This document shows positions 1 through 8,232 of a stretch of DNA of 9,846 bases, in pieces. The notes beneath the pieces were generated by a model. It worked only from the letters and a program-made list of their open reading frames with translations, made no database searches and was not told the origin of the DNA. This DNA comes from CAYTXJ01 sp965613025 (lineage in GTDB: Bacteria > Desulfobacterota > DSM-4660 > Desulfatiglandales > JALVMZ01): positions 1 to 9,846 of the forward strand of contig CBFDUE010000076.1 of NCBI GenBank assembly GCA_965613025.1. The letters run 5' to 3'. Made by a program: the position numbers and the translations under genes. Each line of letters begins with the position of its first letter. Position 1 is the stretch's first letter.

Positions 1-1526
1 GGATACAGACATTCAAAAATATAATAGAAGAGGGATATGTGTATGTGGATAAGACCCCTTTTGCCCTGAAGCTGATAGAAAGTGGTGGGAAATACTATTT
101 CTTGTCCCGCCCACGGAGATTTGGAAAGAGTCTGTTTTTGACCACCCTAAAGGAGATATTTGAAGGAAACAGAGATCTATTTAAGGGACTCTATATCTAT
201 GAGAGATATGACTTTAAGCCCCATCCAGTGATAAGGATCAGCTTTGGAAGTGGAGATTATTCAAATATAGAGAGTATTTTTAGTGAGATGAGATACATGC
301 TTAAGGAAAATATGGAAGATCTTGGAGTTAGCTGTGAAAATTTAGAAGACTATAAGCTCTGCTTTAAAGAGCTTATAAGAAGGGCTTCTAAAAAGCACAG
401 AGAAAAGGTGGTAATCCTCATAGATGAGTATGACAAGCCCATCTTAGATAATATCTTAAATAAAGACAGAGCCAGAGAGGCAAGGGATATACTTAAGAAC
501 TTCTACTCTGTCATAAAGGATATGGATGAATATATAAGATTTGTGTTTATCACGGGGGTAAGCAAATTCTCCAAGCTAAATCTCTTTAGCGGTCTTAACA
601 ATCTTGAAGATATAACTGTAGATACGGAGTATGCAGATATATGTGGATATACACAGAGGGACTTAGAGACAGTATTTAGTGATCATTTAAAAGGTGCCAA
701 TATGGAGCTTGTAAGCCGCTGGTATAATGGATACAACTATTTTGGGGAGAGGCTCTACAATCCATTTGATATACTTCTATTTATCTCCAAGAAGTTTGAG
801 TTTAGAAATTATTGGTGGAGCACGGGAAGTCCCACATTTTTGATAGATAAGCTCAGAGAGGAGAAATTTTATATCCCTGCCCTGGAAGGTGCCAGGATCT
901 CTGAAGAGGAGCTGGATGCATTTGATGTTGAAAGAATCGGGCTTCTGACTCTTTTCTGGCAGACAGGGTATCTTACATTTAAAGAGAAAGAGGTGGATGA
1001 GATCCTTGGAGGGATAAGCTATATTCTTACAGTTCCCAATATAGAGGTTCAAAGGGCCCTGAACTCACTGTTTGTGGATTATCTTACAAGGCAAGAGTAT
1101 GAAAAACACAATTTCTACAAAGAGATATCAAGGTCTCTTATAAATGGAGATTTTGAATCTCTTATCAATATTCTTAAATCCATCTTTGCATCCATTCCAT
1201 ATCAAAGCTATGCAAATAGTATTATCTCTAAGTATGAGGGTTATTATAGCTCAGTTGTGTATGCATATCTCTGTGCCTTAGGGTATGAGGTTGTGCCAGA
1301 GGATAACACAAACAGGGGCAGGATTGATTTAACTATTAAGCTTCCAGATAAGGTGGTTATAATTGAATTCAAGGTGGATTCCGCTGAGGATCCCATAGAG
1401 CAGATAGAGAAAAAGAGATACTATGAAAAATATATCTCTATCAATAAGCCTATATACCTGATTGGAATTAAATTTGATAGTAAAGAAAGAAATATATTGG
1501 AATGGAATATGGTGAAAAAGGATTGA
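1..1526 (+). CDS. AAA-ATPase-like protein with C-terminal PD-(D/E)XK nuclease domain (5' end cut by window edge)
   Basis: The frame is open from nt 3 to the TGA at 1524-1526, giving 507 visible residues. The GTG at 39 is not the true start: the codons before it read IQTFKNIIEEGYVYVDKT, the conserved N-terminus of this family, so only about 5-10 residues are missing. An AAA-ATPase-like domain (the family known as predicted AAA-ATPase, PF09820) fills the first two-thirds. It shows a Walker A-like RPRRFGKS (nt 108-131), Walker B VVILIDEYD (408-434), a sensor-like FITGVSKFSKLNLFSGLNN stretch (about nt 546-602), WYNGYNYFG and YWWSTGSPTFLIDKL. The C-terminal third matches the PD-(D/E)XK nuclease-like domain usually fused to it (PF08011): GRIDL with the acidic residue at nt 1326-1328, then EFK at 1365-1373 and the QIEKKRYYEKY helix. 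Length and domain order are normal for the family and all key residues are present. The molecular role of the family is not firmly established. It is often multicopy, and defence or mobile-element roles are only suspected. It converges on the giant minus-strand gene. Confidence 0.93.
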   Translation, partial: IQTFKNIIEEGYVYVDKTPFALKLIESGGKYYFLSRPRRFGKSLFLTTLKEIFEGNRDLFKGLYIYERYDFKPHPVIRISFGSGDYSNIESIFSEMRYMLKENMEDLGVSCENLEDYKLCFKELIRRASKKHREKVVILIDEYDKPILDNILNKDRAREARDILKNFYSVIKDMDEYIRFVFITGVSKFSKLNLFSGLNNLEDITVDTEYADICGYTQRDLETVFSDHLKGANMELVSRWYNGYNYFGERLYNPFDILLFISKKFEFRNYWWSTGSPTFLIDKLREEKFYIPALEGARISEEELDAFDVERIGLLTLFWQTGYLTFKEKEVDEILGGISYILTVPNIEVQRALNSLFVDYLTRQEYEKHNFYKEISRSLINGDFESLINILKSIFASIPYQSYANSIISKYEGYYSSVVYAYLCALGYEVVPEDNTNRGRIDLTIKLPDKVVIIEFKVDSAEDPIEQIEKKRYYEKYISINKPIYLIGIKFDSKERNILEWNMVKKD

Positions 1527-1546
1527 ATGGCTAAGGGCAAGAGACA

Positions 1547-1583
1547 AAGGGCTACAGGAAAAGGACTAAAGCCTTTAGCCCTT
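1547..1583. terminator. Inverted repeats between convergent genes, possible weak terminator
   Basis: The gap between the two convergent stop codons holds two overlapping inverted repeats. The inner one is ctaaag/ctttag around a single base (1566-1578). On the minus strand it extends through a G-U and a G-C pair, and the hairpin is followed by a short CCTTTTCC run, so it could end the giant gene about 10 nt after its stop. An outer pair, aagggcta (1547-1554) and tagccctt (1576-1583), would form a longer alternative stem. Neither has a good U-tract on the plus strand. The 11-nt direct repeat ccttcaatcct (1580-1590 and 1595-1605) overlaps the giant gene's stop codon. Confidence 0.35.
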
Positions 1584-1589
1584 CAATCC

Positions 1590-4500
1590 TTAATCCTTCA
1601 ATCCTATACTTTCCTCTGCATTTATCCAGAAGCCCTCACCAGGATTTATTTTATCTAAAACCTCAAATCCCTTTGCATTGGCATAGCTCTGGGTGGCTTC
1701 AGCACCAAGGGAAGGCAGATACACAGCCCAGGTATTGTCCTTCCATTTCCAGATGGAGATAACCTCCCCCTCCTTTCCAGCTATAAGTTTTGTAATTTCA
1801 ACTGACTCCCCACCTTTTAGCCCCACAAGATTCCATCCCTTTGAGAGTTCAATAGAGTCATCTTCTGGATTTTTACCACTTACCTTAAGTGTGAAAGCCT
1901 GTTTTGCATTAAGCCAATATCCCTCACCTCCACTAAGGGTTTCAAGCATTAAGAAGCCTTTTGCCTCTATATATGCTGAGGCTGCCTCATCTGAAAGGTC
2001 TGGAAGCGAAACTGCCCAGCAATTATCTTTGCTTGACCACTTCCATATGGATATGATGTTATCCATCCAGTCCTTAAATATCTCATTGATATCATTGGGA
2101 TCAGGCTCAAATGGAAAAGCCATTAGATTCCAGCCTGGTTTAAAATCAAGATACATTCCCTTCTGCCACACAGCCAATGCCATCCAGGTATAGTCTATTT
2201 CTGGATCCATATATAAGGCCTTTATCACTGAGCCATCCTCAACCAAAAGGGTATTTTCGGCTTCAGAATCCATACTGAATCCTACTTCACCTTTAAAAAT
2301 GCCGCTATTAACATCTGTCTCTTTGAGTTGAATGCTCTTTACATAAGCTGGCTTGGCACTCGTAGAGAGATAGATATTAACGGTATCGATCTGATCTTTA
2401 TTTAAATTAGCCCTGTTATCGTTTAATGTTATTGTTATTTTATCAAAATAACTGTATAGGTATCTGTCTAAGGAAAGAGGCCCTTCAATAAACTGATCAT
2501 ACGTGGCATCAGGACTTACACTACCTCCTTTTGAAAAGTCTGATTGTATAGAGGCATTGGCCTCATCTAATAGCGCTATATTCTTAACAGAATATGGGCC
2601 ATTGGCCTTTTTATCATTAATAATTCCGCCTGGAAAGATCAAAGTAAAGTCATATTTTCCATCACTATCTGCCTCAAGAGACTGATTTGAAGAAGCTATA
2701 AAGTTCCCATCTGCATCATATAATGAGGCTTTCATCTTGTAAGATCCTGCTTTAAGATCAGCTCCAATCACTGCCTTAATGGATTCATATTTGCCATCCT
2801 GGTTTTCATCCATAAGTGAAACATTGACATCTCCTGTAAGTTCGCCATTTTTAAGATCTCCAATGGCCATATTTATTCCATTTGAAAATCCCTCTGTGGT
2901 TGTGGCCTTTTCTTTTTGAGAGTCTATCTTTTCCCACAAGATCACAGGCTTTCCATTGTTATCAAGTGCCATATCTAAGTTAAAGTCTATGGCCTCATCA
3001 TAGGTCAACTGAGAGGGGGCAGGAGGCTCTGACACCTCTTTAAGAGATCCCAGATCTATATTTGCTGAAAAGATATCTCCGTCATTTCCTGCATACTTTC
3101 TATAGACCACGATTCCAACATTATCCTTTATATCAATCTTTGGATCTTCAATAAAATAATTACTTTCATCAATCTTTGTCTTTGTGGACCATTGAGCCCC
3201 ATTAAAATAGGAATAATACAGGGTATCCATCTCATCGCCCTTTTTCTCAACCCAAACCACAACCGCCTTTCCAGATCCTGTAAAGGCAATATCAACCATC
3301 TGCTCAGTAAATGAATTAGATTCACCAATCTTTCCTGGACTGGACCATTTACCATTTTCAAATATTGAATAATAGATATCACAGTCATTATTGCTGTAGT
3401 CCACATTAGAGCCGTTCTGGATTGAATCTAATGCTGTAAAGAGTTTGCCATCTTCGTCCTTTATCCATACAAGCATAAATTTGCCATCTCCATCTGATGC
3501 AATTGCAGGCATAAAATCTGCCTTTCCATCATCTGTCCCTGGGACAGCCATCGGTGTTGTCCATTGCTGAGTCTCTTCATCAAATATAGAATAATAGATT
3601 GACCATTTGGATCTGTTTTCCAGATCCTCTGAATTGTCTCCATTGTGGACCCACACAGCTATTGCCTTTTTAGAAGAGGGATCATATGCAAGATCAGATA
3701 GACCATCAGGGTAGTCATCATCAATTACAAGGGCCTCTTGAGTCCAAGAGCTTCCATTATAGTATGAAAATGCAATGTCCTGATGTGCAAGTATCTCGTT
3801 TAGCTTTGAAAGATTTTTATCACCGTCATTTGATGTCCAGATGGCCAGAGCCTTTCCATTGCTCAAAAATACCACCTTTGGATCTGTCTCCCATAGATCA
3901 TTATCAGTAATCAGAATAGGAGAAGACCATCCACTTCCATTGTTTGTCCTTATAGCAATCTCTGGATTGATATAGTCTTCCTCTTGAGAAGTATCTTTTA
4001 CCCATACGGCAATCAGTCTTCCCTGATCGTCTGAATCAATACTTCCACTTGTATAAAGTATCTTTTGTGGAGTCTCTTTTGAAAGCGCCTTCTTGAAAAT
4101 AAAGGGCTTTTCAAGACCACTTACATCACCAAATTGATAGGGGCCTAACTCTGTGCTTGCAAGCTCTCCATCTGTAAAGCCCCAAAAGAGGGAACCAATA
4201 ACTTTAATTGGAACCACAAGTTCACCTCCAAATGTGGTATCCACAATCCCTTTCTTTGTAACATACACAAGTTTTATCTGAAGTTTTCCTTCAGGCTCTC
4301 CTTTTACAGCAAGCTTTGCAAGCCCAAAGACAGCAGAAACTGATGCTGTTATCTCTAAGGTGATATCGGTTCCAGGAATAAATGTGATCTTTTCAGGCCT
4401 CACCTTGCTGTCTAAGATCACGCCCCCATGCAGAAAGACTTTCACTTCTCCGCCCAGATCCACTGCAATTGTAACAGGCACGCCACATACCAGAAAGGTC

Positions 4501-7500
4501 TTAGACGCTCCCTTCTCTGGCAGTTCGAAGGGAATATTCATCTTGATCACACCTTCACCTTTTTGAAATTCAAACTGGGCATTGAATTCCCCTTTTAACC
4601 ATCCTTCAGCCTTGAACTCATGTCCAAGAATCGTGGTTGAGATATTTCCACTTGCGCCCAGCTCAGCCTTACCACTGATATGATAGTCTGCCCAGGCACT
4701 AAAACTCACATTAGCCTCATTATCTTCACCGCCCATAAGCAGGATATCTGAAGGAATCATATCGTTCCAAACAAAATCCCCAGGATAATTAAATGATACC
4801 CGATACTTCTCATCCTCCTCGATCCACTCAACATTAAAATAGGTGCTCAATTTTTCTACGATTGGAAACCAAGAAGGGGTCCCTATGCCAGAGAAAGAAA
4901 ATTCATCTTTCATCTCTGTTCCATCTTTATAATGAACTGTAACATAAAGTGTGGCACCAGAGCCGATCTTGCTCATATCAAATGTCTGCATATATGGTGA
5001 GGCGGTAGCTTTTTTCTTTTCCCCCTTTAGCTCAAATTCCACATACTCAACCTCTCCGGCCTTACCGGGAGGTGCAACAAAACTTACTGTGAGATCATTT
5101 TCTGCGGATACATTACCTAAGAATATTCCCACCTCATCACCCTCTAATCCATCATGTTCAGCCACAAGATCTATACCTGTTGCATAGGCCTCAAAGGTGG
5201 GTGGGGAAACTGTATAATAACATTCGCAGGAATAGGGATAATCGGGTTTCATCTCAAGTGAGGCACTAATCCCATATTTCCCTGTCTTATCTCCCAATGT
5301 AAAATCGGTCTCCACAATCTTATTTTGAGGTATTTCAAGATCTATCTGAGTATCGCCATTATTAAACATGTATCCTTTTGCATCCTTTGGCACAAATTGA
5401 GAACCTGTCTGAAATCTCACCTTGAAATATTTAAGGCAAGAATCAGGAATATCCTTTACAAACACTCTGAGTGGCTGAGGAAGTGTGTGATTCTTTTCCG
5501 CATACTGCTTATTGGTATTTTCATCTATCTCAATATATCCCAACTTAATCTCTATGATCCCGCTTACACCTGCTGGTGGCGGAGGAAGTTTTACATAGTT
5601 TTCATAATTCATAGGCTCTGCTCCAATATCACCTACTGTAACATGGGTCTTATAGGTCTTACATGGGCAATTATTTTCCTTTACAAGATCATAGGTCAGC
5701 ATAAGATTAATGCTGCTACCTTTTGGAATCACTATATTTACACTGAACGAAATGCTTCCATCATCTTGAGAAAAGGTGCCTGAACCTAAGAGCTCGCCTG
5801 TCTCATCTCCCTGATACAGATAGACCTTTGAGATATCCTCCTTTTCATTTCCATCTCCAGAGGTATTAAACTTTATGGAATTAAGCTTCCAATCATCAAC
5901 ATCATTGACAGACAAAGTGATATGTATCGCCCTTACATTCTTGGAGCCAGGCGCAACCCCTTCAGAGTAACATGTGGGATTTTTGGGGCCCTGTGAAAGG
6001 GTTAAAACAGGCTTTACAAAATTTGCAATGGCCTCTTTATCTGTATCCATCTTAACTGTAGTATTTGGACTTGTCCCGCTCACACTTCCAGTCCATTTCT
6101 CAAAATTCCAGGGAGATACAGCAGTGGCAGTAAGATCAACCTGTGTCCCCTTTTCATAGGTATGGACTCCAACAGAAGGATTAGTGGTGCAACCATCATT
6201 TGCGGCTTCAGGAGGATTTATAGCCATTGTTAATTTTACATTTTCTCCTTTTTCCGCCAATTCCTGAACATATATCCCAAAAGATATATCATTACCGATA
6301 ACCACATAATTAGACGCGCTGGATTTATACGTTGCTATACTGTGGGTCTTTGGTGACGGACAATAGGGCCCTTCAATAATCTCTGTGGTCGAATCTTGAG
6401 ACTTTATACTGTATGTATGGATACTACCACCTGGCATTCCTGCAAGTATCACGGTGTTTCCATTTAGATCAATTACCTGTATGTCTGAAATTGAAAAAGG
6501 GGTGTCTATGGATACCTTCTTTTTTAGATTGACAGGATCTGAAACATCATAGACCTCAATATATGATTTATTTTCAGTGGAATCATTACTACCCAAAATT
6601 AGGAGTTCACCAAATCCCCAGACACTGACTCCCACATCCCATTCGGACGGCTTCCCCTGTGGCTCTATCGTCCCTTTCTTTATAGGATTTTGAGGATCAC
6701 TTATATCAAAGATCTGAACCTTATAATTCCCCTGGGAATCCATATATGAGATATAGGCCCTTCCCTGTCCCACATACATATCCTTGGATGTTCCATCTAT
6801 ATCAAGTGAAGAGATCTTAGTGGGGTTAGATTTATCAGATATATTCAGCACTTCAGCACCTCCTGAATATATCAACAGATAGGCATATCCAGAATCTACT
6901 ACAATATCTATTATGGAATCACCTGCCTGATAGGTGCTGAGTTTCTCTATGATAGGAAGTTTAGAAACATCTAAAATGTAAAATTCCTTATCCTTAGAGC
7001 TAAAAAGATAATCTCCATCTCTAAATAATGGCCCTGTCTGTTTTAGATCAGTATAGTATTTAACTAAGGAAGGGCTCTTTATATTAGTTATATCGTAGAT
7101 CCATAAAAACGCTTCATTTATATAGAGATATTTCCCATCAGTAGCAATATAATTTGCCATATAAGGTGCTTCAAATACCCCTTTTGAACTCAATGAATCT
7201 GGATTAGAGACATCCACCTTTAGGATTGACTCATAATTGTTACAAAAGAGATAGGCATAGGGATATGCCATCTCAACACCCATCACATTATAGTTTTCAA
7301 TCTTTCCGATCACCTGAACATTGTTTAAGTCGTTTAAGTCAAGTATGTAAAAGCCACTGTCTACTCCTGCTACATATGCTTTCTTATTTATTACAACAAT
7401 ATCTTCGGCCTTAAGCCCTGAGATATCAATTGTGGTTTTAAGGGACGGATTGGCAGGATCACTTATGTCAAATACCTGTATTCCAAGGCCATAACATGCT

Positions 7501-8210
7501 GAATATAGGTAGCTCCCAGATATAAACATTGCCTCAGGGCCTAAGACGTTATCAGTGAGTTCAGCAACTGGATTTTCAAGATCAGAAAGATCATAGACCA
7601 CAAATTTCTTTGTGGGTTTTCCAAAATTGCCAATTACATAAATCTTTCCAGAGTCCACCACAAATGAAGATGCGTCAATATCATAGACCTTTAAAAGCTT
7701 AGGAGAAGACTTATCTGAAACATCCACCTTGTTAAGTTTATATATTATCTTTCCTTCATCAGTCCATTCACTATAATTTATATAGAGATAGTTACCACTA
7801 ATTCCCATAATAGAGTCCCAGCCGATATTCAATCCACACGAACCCTTAATTACAGGCTCTAAAGGGTTGCTCACATCTATAATGGTCAGTGTCCCGCCCA
7901 TTGATGAGCCTGCGTATACATAATTTCCATCCACAAACAGAGAACTGATCTCATGGGGGAGGGATATAGAATTTATCAATTTAACCTCTTCACCACTTAT
8001 ATCAAAGATCCTCAATGCAGGCCCTTCATTCAGATATATATAGTTTCCACTTAAGTTCATCACATTTTTCCATCCGCCAATCTGGGATACATTCTGAATG
8101 GTCCAGGGAAGCTCTTCACCAAATAGCCTTTGTTGAAACTCAATATCAATGAAGAAGAAAAACAGAGAAAGGATCAGCAATTCACACATTAACATATATT
8201 TCCTCTTCAT
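1590..8210 (-). CDS. Giant exported multi-propeller surface protein, 2206 aa
   Basis: The ATG at 8210 is preceded by a very strong Shine-Dalgarno and starts a secretory-type leader: MKRKY followed by a hydrophobic stretch to about residue 21. The cleavage site is unclear and there is no lipobox. Domains by residue: about 14 LVIVD-type beta-propeller repeats (43-650), each with a GNYVYA-like strand and an I-[FY]-DISDP-NP-like strand; an InlB-B-like repeat (657-733: GVHTYEKGTQVDLTATA, then EKWTGSVSG); an unassigned beta-rich region with CPC (848-850) and CEC (995-997) (734-1110); an unassigned strand-rich middle (1111-1370); seven sialidase/BNR-like repeats with AVWV strands (1390-1765); Ig-like domains (about 1790-2003), one with an SGIFKGEVGF motif typical of surface Ig-like modules; and two GWNL/WKW/GEGFW repeats (2019-2206). 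No catalytic motif is visible, so adhesion, scaffolding or ligand binding outside the cytoplasm is the natural inference. The tail is shared with the upstream gene on the same strand. The frame is intact, with no sign of decay. Confidence 0.9.
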   Translation of the reverse strand: MKRKYMLMCELLILSLFFFFIDIEFQQRLFGEELPWTIQNVSQIGGWKNVMNLSGNYIYLNEGPALRIFDISGEEVKLINSISLPHEISSLFVDGNYVYAGSSMGGTLTIIDVSNPLEPVIKGSCGLNIGWDSIMGISGNYLYINYSEWTDEGKIIYKLNKVDVSDKSSPKLLKVYDIDASSFVVDSGKIYVIGNFGKPTKKFVVYDLSDLENPVAELTDNVLGPEAMFISGSYLYSACYGLGIQVFDISDPANPSLKTTIDISGLKAEDIVVINKKAYVAGVDSGFYILDLNDLNNVQVIGKIENYNVMGVEMAYPYAYLFCNNYESILKVDVSNPDSLSSKGVFEAPYMANYIATDGKYLYINEAFLWIYDITNIKSPSLVKYYTDLKQTGPLFRDGDYLFSSKDKEFYILDVSKLPIIEKLSTYQAGDSIIDIVVDSGYAYLLIYSGGAEVLNISDKSNPTKISSLDIDGTSKDMYVGQGRAYISYMDSQGNYKVQIFDISDPQNPIKKGTIEPQGKPSEWDVGVSVWGFGELLILGSNDSTENKSYIEVYDVSDPVNLKKKVSIDTPFSISDIQVIDLNGNTVILAGMPGGSIHTYSIKSQDSTTEIIEGPYCPSPKTHSIATYKSSASNYVVIGNDISFGIYVQELAEKGENVKLTMAINPPEAANDGCTTNPSVGVHTYEKGTQVDLTATAVSPWNFEKWTGSVSGTSPNTTVKMDTDKEAIANFVKPVLTLSQGPKNPTCYSEGVAPGSKNVRAIHITLSVNDVDDWKLNSIKFNTSGDGNEKEDISKVYLYQGDETGELLGSGTFSQDDGSISFSVNIVIPKGSSINLMLTYDLVKENNCPCKTYKTHVTVGDIGAEPMNYENYVKLPPPPAGVSGIIEIKLGYIEIDENTNKQYAEKNHTLPQPLRVFVKDIPDSCLKYFKVRFQTGSQFVPKDAKGYMFNNGDTQIDLEIPQNKIVETDFTLGDKTGKYGISASLEMKPDYPYSCECYYTVSPPTFEAYATGIDLVAEHDGLEGDEVGIFLGNVSAENDLTVSFVAPPGKAGEVEYVEFELKGEKKKATASPYMQTFDMSKIGSGATLYVTVHYKDGTEMKDEFSFSGIGTPSWFPIVEKLSTYFNVEWIEEDEKYRVSFNYPGDFVWNDMIPSDILLMGGEDNEANVSFSAWADYHISGKAELGASGNISTTILGHEFKAEGWLKGEFNAQFEFQKGEGVIKMNIPFELPEKGASKTFLVCGVPVTIAVDLGGEVKVFLHGGVILDSKVRPEKITFIPGTDITLEITASVSAVFGLAKLAVKGEPEGKLQIKLVYVTKKGIVDTTFGGELVVPIKVIGSLFWGFTDGELASTELGPYQFGDVSGLEKPFIFKKALSKETPQKILYTSGSIDSDDQGRLIAVWVKDTSQEEDYINPEIAIRTNNGSGWSSPILITDNDLWETDPKVVFLSNGKALAIWTSNDGDKNLSKLNEILAHQDIAFSYYNGSSWTQEALVIDDDYPDGLSDLAYDPSSKKAIAVWVHNGDNSEDLENRSKWSIYYSIFDEETQQWTTPMAVPGTDDGKADFMPAIASDGDGKFMLVWIKDEDGKLFTALDSIQNGSNVDYSNNDCDIYYSIFENGKWSSPGKIGESNSFTEQMVDIAFTGSGKAVVVWVEKKGDEMDTLYYSYFNGAQWSTKTKIDESNYFIEDPKIDIKDNVGIVVYRKYAGNDGDIFSANIDLGSLKEVSEPPAPSQLTYDEAIDFNLDMALDNNGKPVILWEKIDSQKEKATTTEGFSNGINMAIGDLKNGELTGDVNVSLMDENQDGKYESIKAVIGADLKAGSYKMKASLYDADGNFIASSNQSLEADSDGKYDFTLIFPGGIINDKKANGPYSVKNIALLDEANASIQSDFSKGGSVSPDATYDQFIEGPLSLDRYLYSYFDKITITLNDNRANLNKDQIDTVNIYLSTSAKPAYVKSIQLKETDVNSGIFKGEVGFSMDSEAENTLLVEDGSVIKALYMDPEIDYTWMALAVWQKGMYLDFKPGWNLMAFPFEPDPNDINEIFKDWMDNIISIWKWSSKDNCWAVSLPDLSDEAASAYIEAKGFLMLETLSGGEGYWLNAKQAFTLKVSGKNPEDDSIELSKGWNLVGLKGGESVEITKLIAGKEGEVISIWKWKDNTWAVYLPSLGAEATQSYANAKGFEVLDKINPGEGFWINAEESIGLKD
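1593..2156 (-). repeat. Tandem C-terminal GWNL/WKW/GEGFW module of the giant protein (two copies)
   Basis: Copy A (residues 2019-2122, nt 1845-2156) and copy B (2123-2206, nt 1593-1844) share the order GWNL, ISIWKW, WAV-LP, A-[YA]-AKGF-[LV]-L and GEG[FY]W-NA. Copy A resembles the first copy in the neighbouring gene most closely (GWNL--F--EP), and copy B the second (GWNLVGLK--ESV-I--LI-G), so the two-copy unit moved or duplicated as a block. Placement at the extreme C-terminus of two exported-type proteins suggests an anchoring, sorting or binding role. That is inference, and I cannot name a family for the module. Confidence 0.85.
2916..4043 (-). repeat. Sialidase/BNR-like seven-repeat propeller region within the giant protein
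   Basis: Residues 1390-1765 carry seven hydrophobic strands of one type: LIAVWV (1399), ALAIWT (1454), AIAVWV (1516), FMLVWI (1578), AVVVWV (1649), GIVVYR (1699) and PVILWE (1755). Most are followed, 20-40 residues on, by a YYS-F-NG-W-like strand such as YYNGSSW, YYSIFENGKW or YYSYFNGAQW. Spacing is about 50-70 residues. Seven repeats would suit a seven-bladed beta-propeller. The sialidase Asp-box (SxDxGxTW) is not preserved, so enzymatic activity is not implied. Confidence 0.7.
6012..6242 (-). other. InlB-B-like (divergent Listeria-Bacteroides type) repeat domain in the giant protein
   Basis: Residues 657-733 read LTMAINPP, CTTNPSVGVHTYEKGTQVDL, WNFEKWTGSVSG and TVKMDTDKEAIANF. This is the pattern of divergent InlB B-repeat domains (turn-rich N-terminus, Y-KGT-V-L-A, F--W-G, MD-DK---A-F). 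Such domains are common spacers in bacterial surface proteins. Here a single copy links the LVIVD propeller region to the beta-rich middle. Placement is secure, and the role as a spacer is inference. Confidence 0.75.
6261..8084 (-). repeat. LVIVD-type beta-propeller repeats (about 14) in the giant protein
   Basis: Residues 43-650 contain about fourteen units of roughly 40-45 residues. Each pairs a 'V-D-GNYVYA'-like strand with an 'I-[IVF]-D[IV]S-P-NP'-like strand. Clear examples include GNYVYAG/TIIDVSNPLEP (96-119), SGSYLYSACYG/IQVFDISDPANP (231-255), NKKAYVAG/FYILDLND (275-294), GKYLYINE/LWIYDITNIKSP (359-380) and GRAYISY/VQIFDISDPQNP (483-509). The last two units are degenerate. Fourteen is twice seven, which fits two tandem seven-bladed propellers. 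The count was made by eye. Confidence 0.8.
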
Positions 8211-8222
8211 CCTCCCCTCCTC
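8211..8222 (-). promoter_or_regulatory. Strong Shine-Dalgarno of the giant gene
   Basis: On the minus strand GAGGAGGGGAGG lies directly before the ATG at 8210. The GAGGAGG core (8216-8222) is 5 nt from the start codon, a good spacing. This fixes the start at MKRKY rather than at the internal ATGs (M6, M8) and suggests efficient initiation once a transcript gets past the upstream terminator. Confidence 0.85.
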
Positions 8223-8232
8223 TAATAAAAAT

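Noticed and set aside
39..41. GTG as the start of the AAA-ATPase gene
   Set aside because: The in-frame codons upstream (nt 3-38) encode the conserved family N-terminus IQTF...EEGYVYVDKT, so the gene begins before the window.
1693..2193. 166-aa plus-strand ORF, similar in sequence to the plus-strand ORF at 8645-8959
   Set aside because: Both lie antisense to the homologous C-terminal repeats. Their similarity is a by-product of the sense-strand module conservation. The sense frames have domains, a Shine-Dalgarno and clear motifs; these do not.
5325..5783. 152-aa plus-strand ORF with hydrophobic stretches
   Set aside because: It lies wholly inside the giant gene on the opposite strand, with unusual Ile/Trp/Cys/His-rich composition and no family motif. 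It is an antisense shadow.
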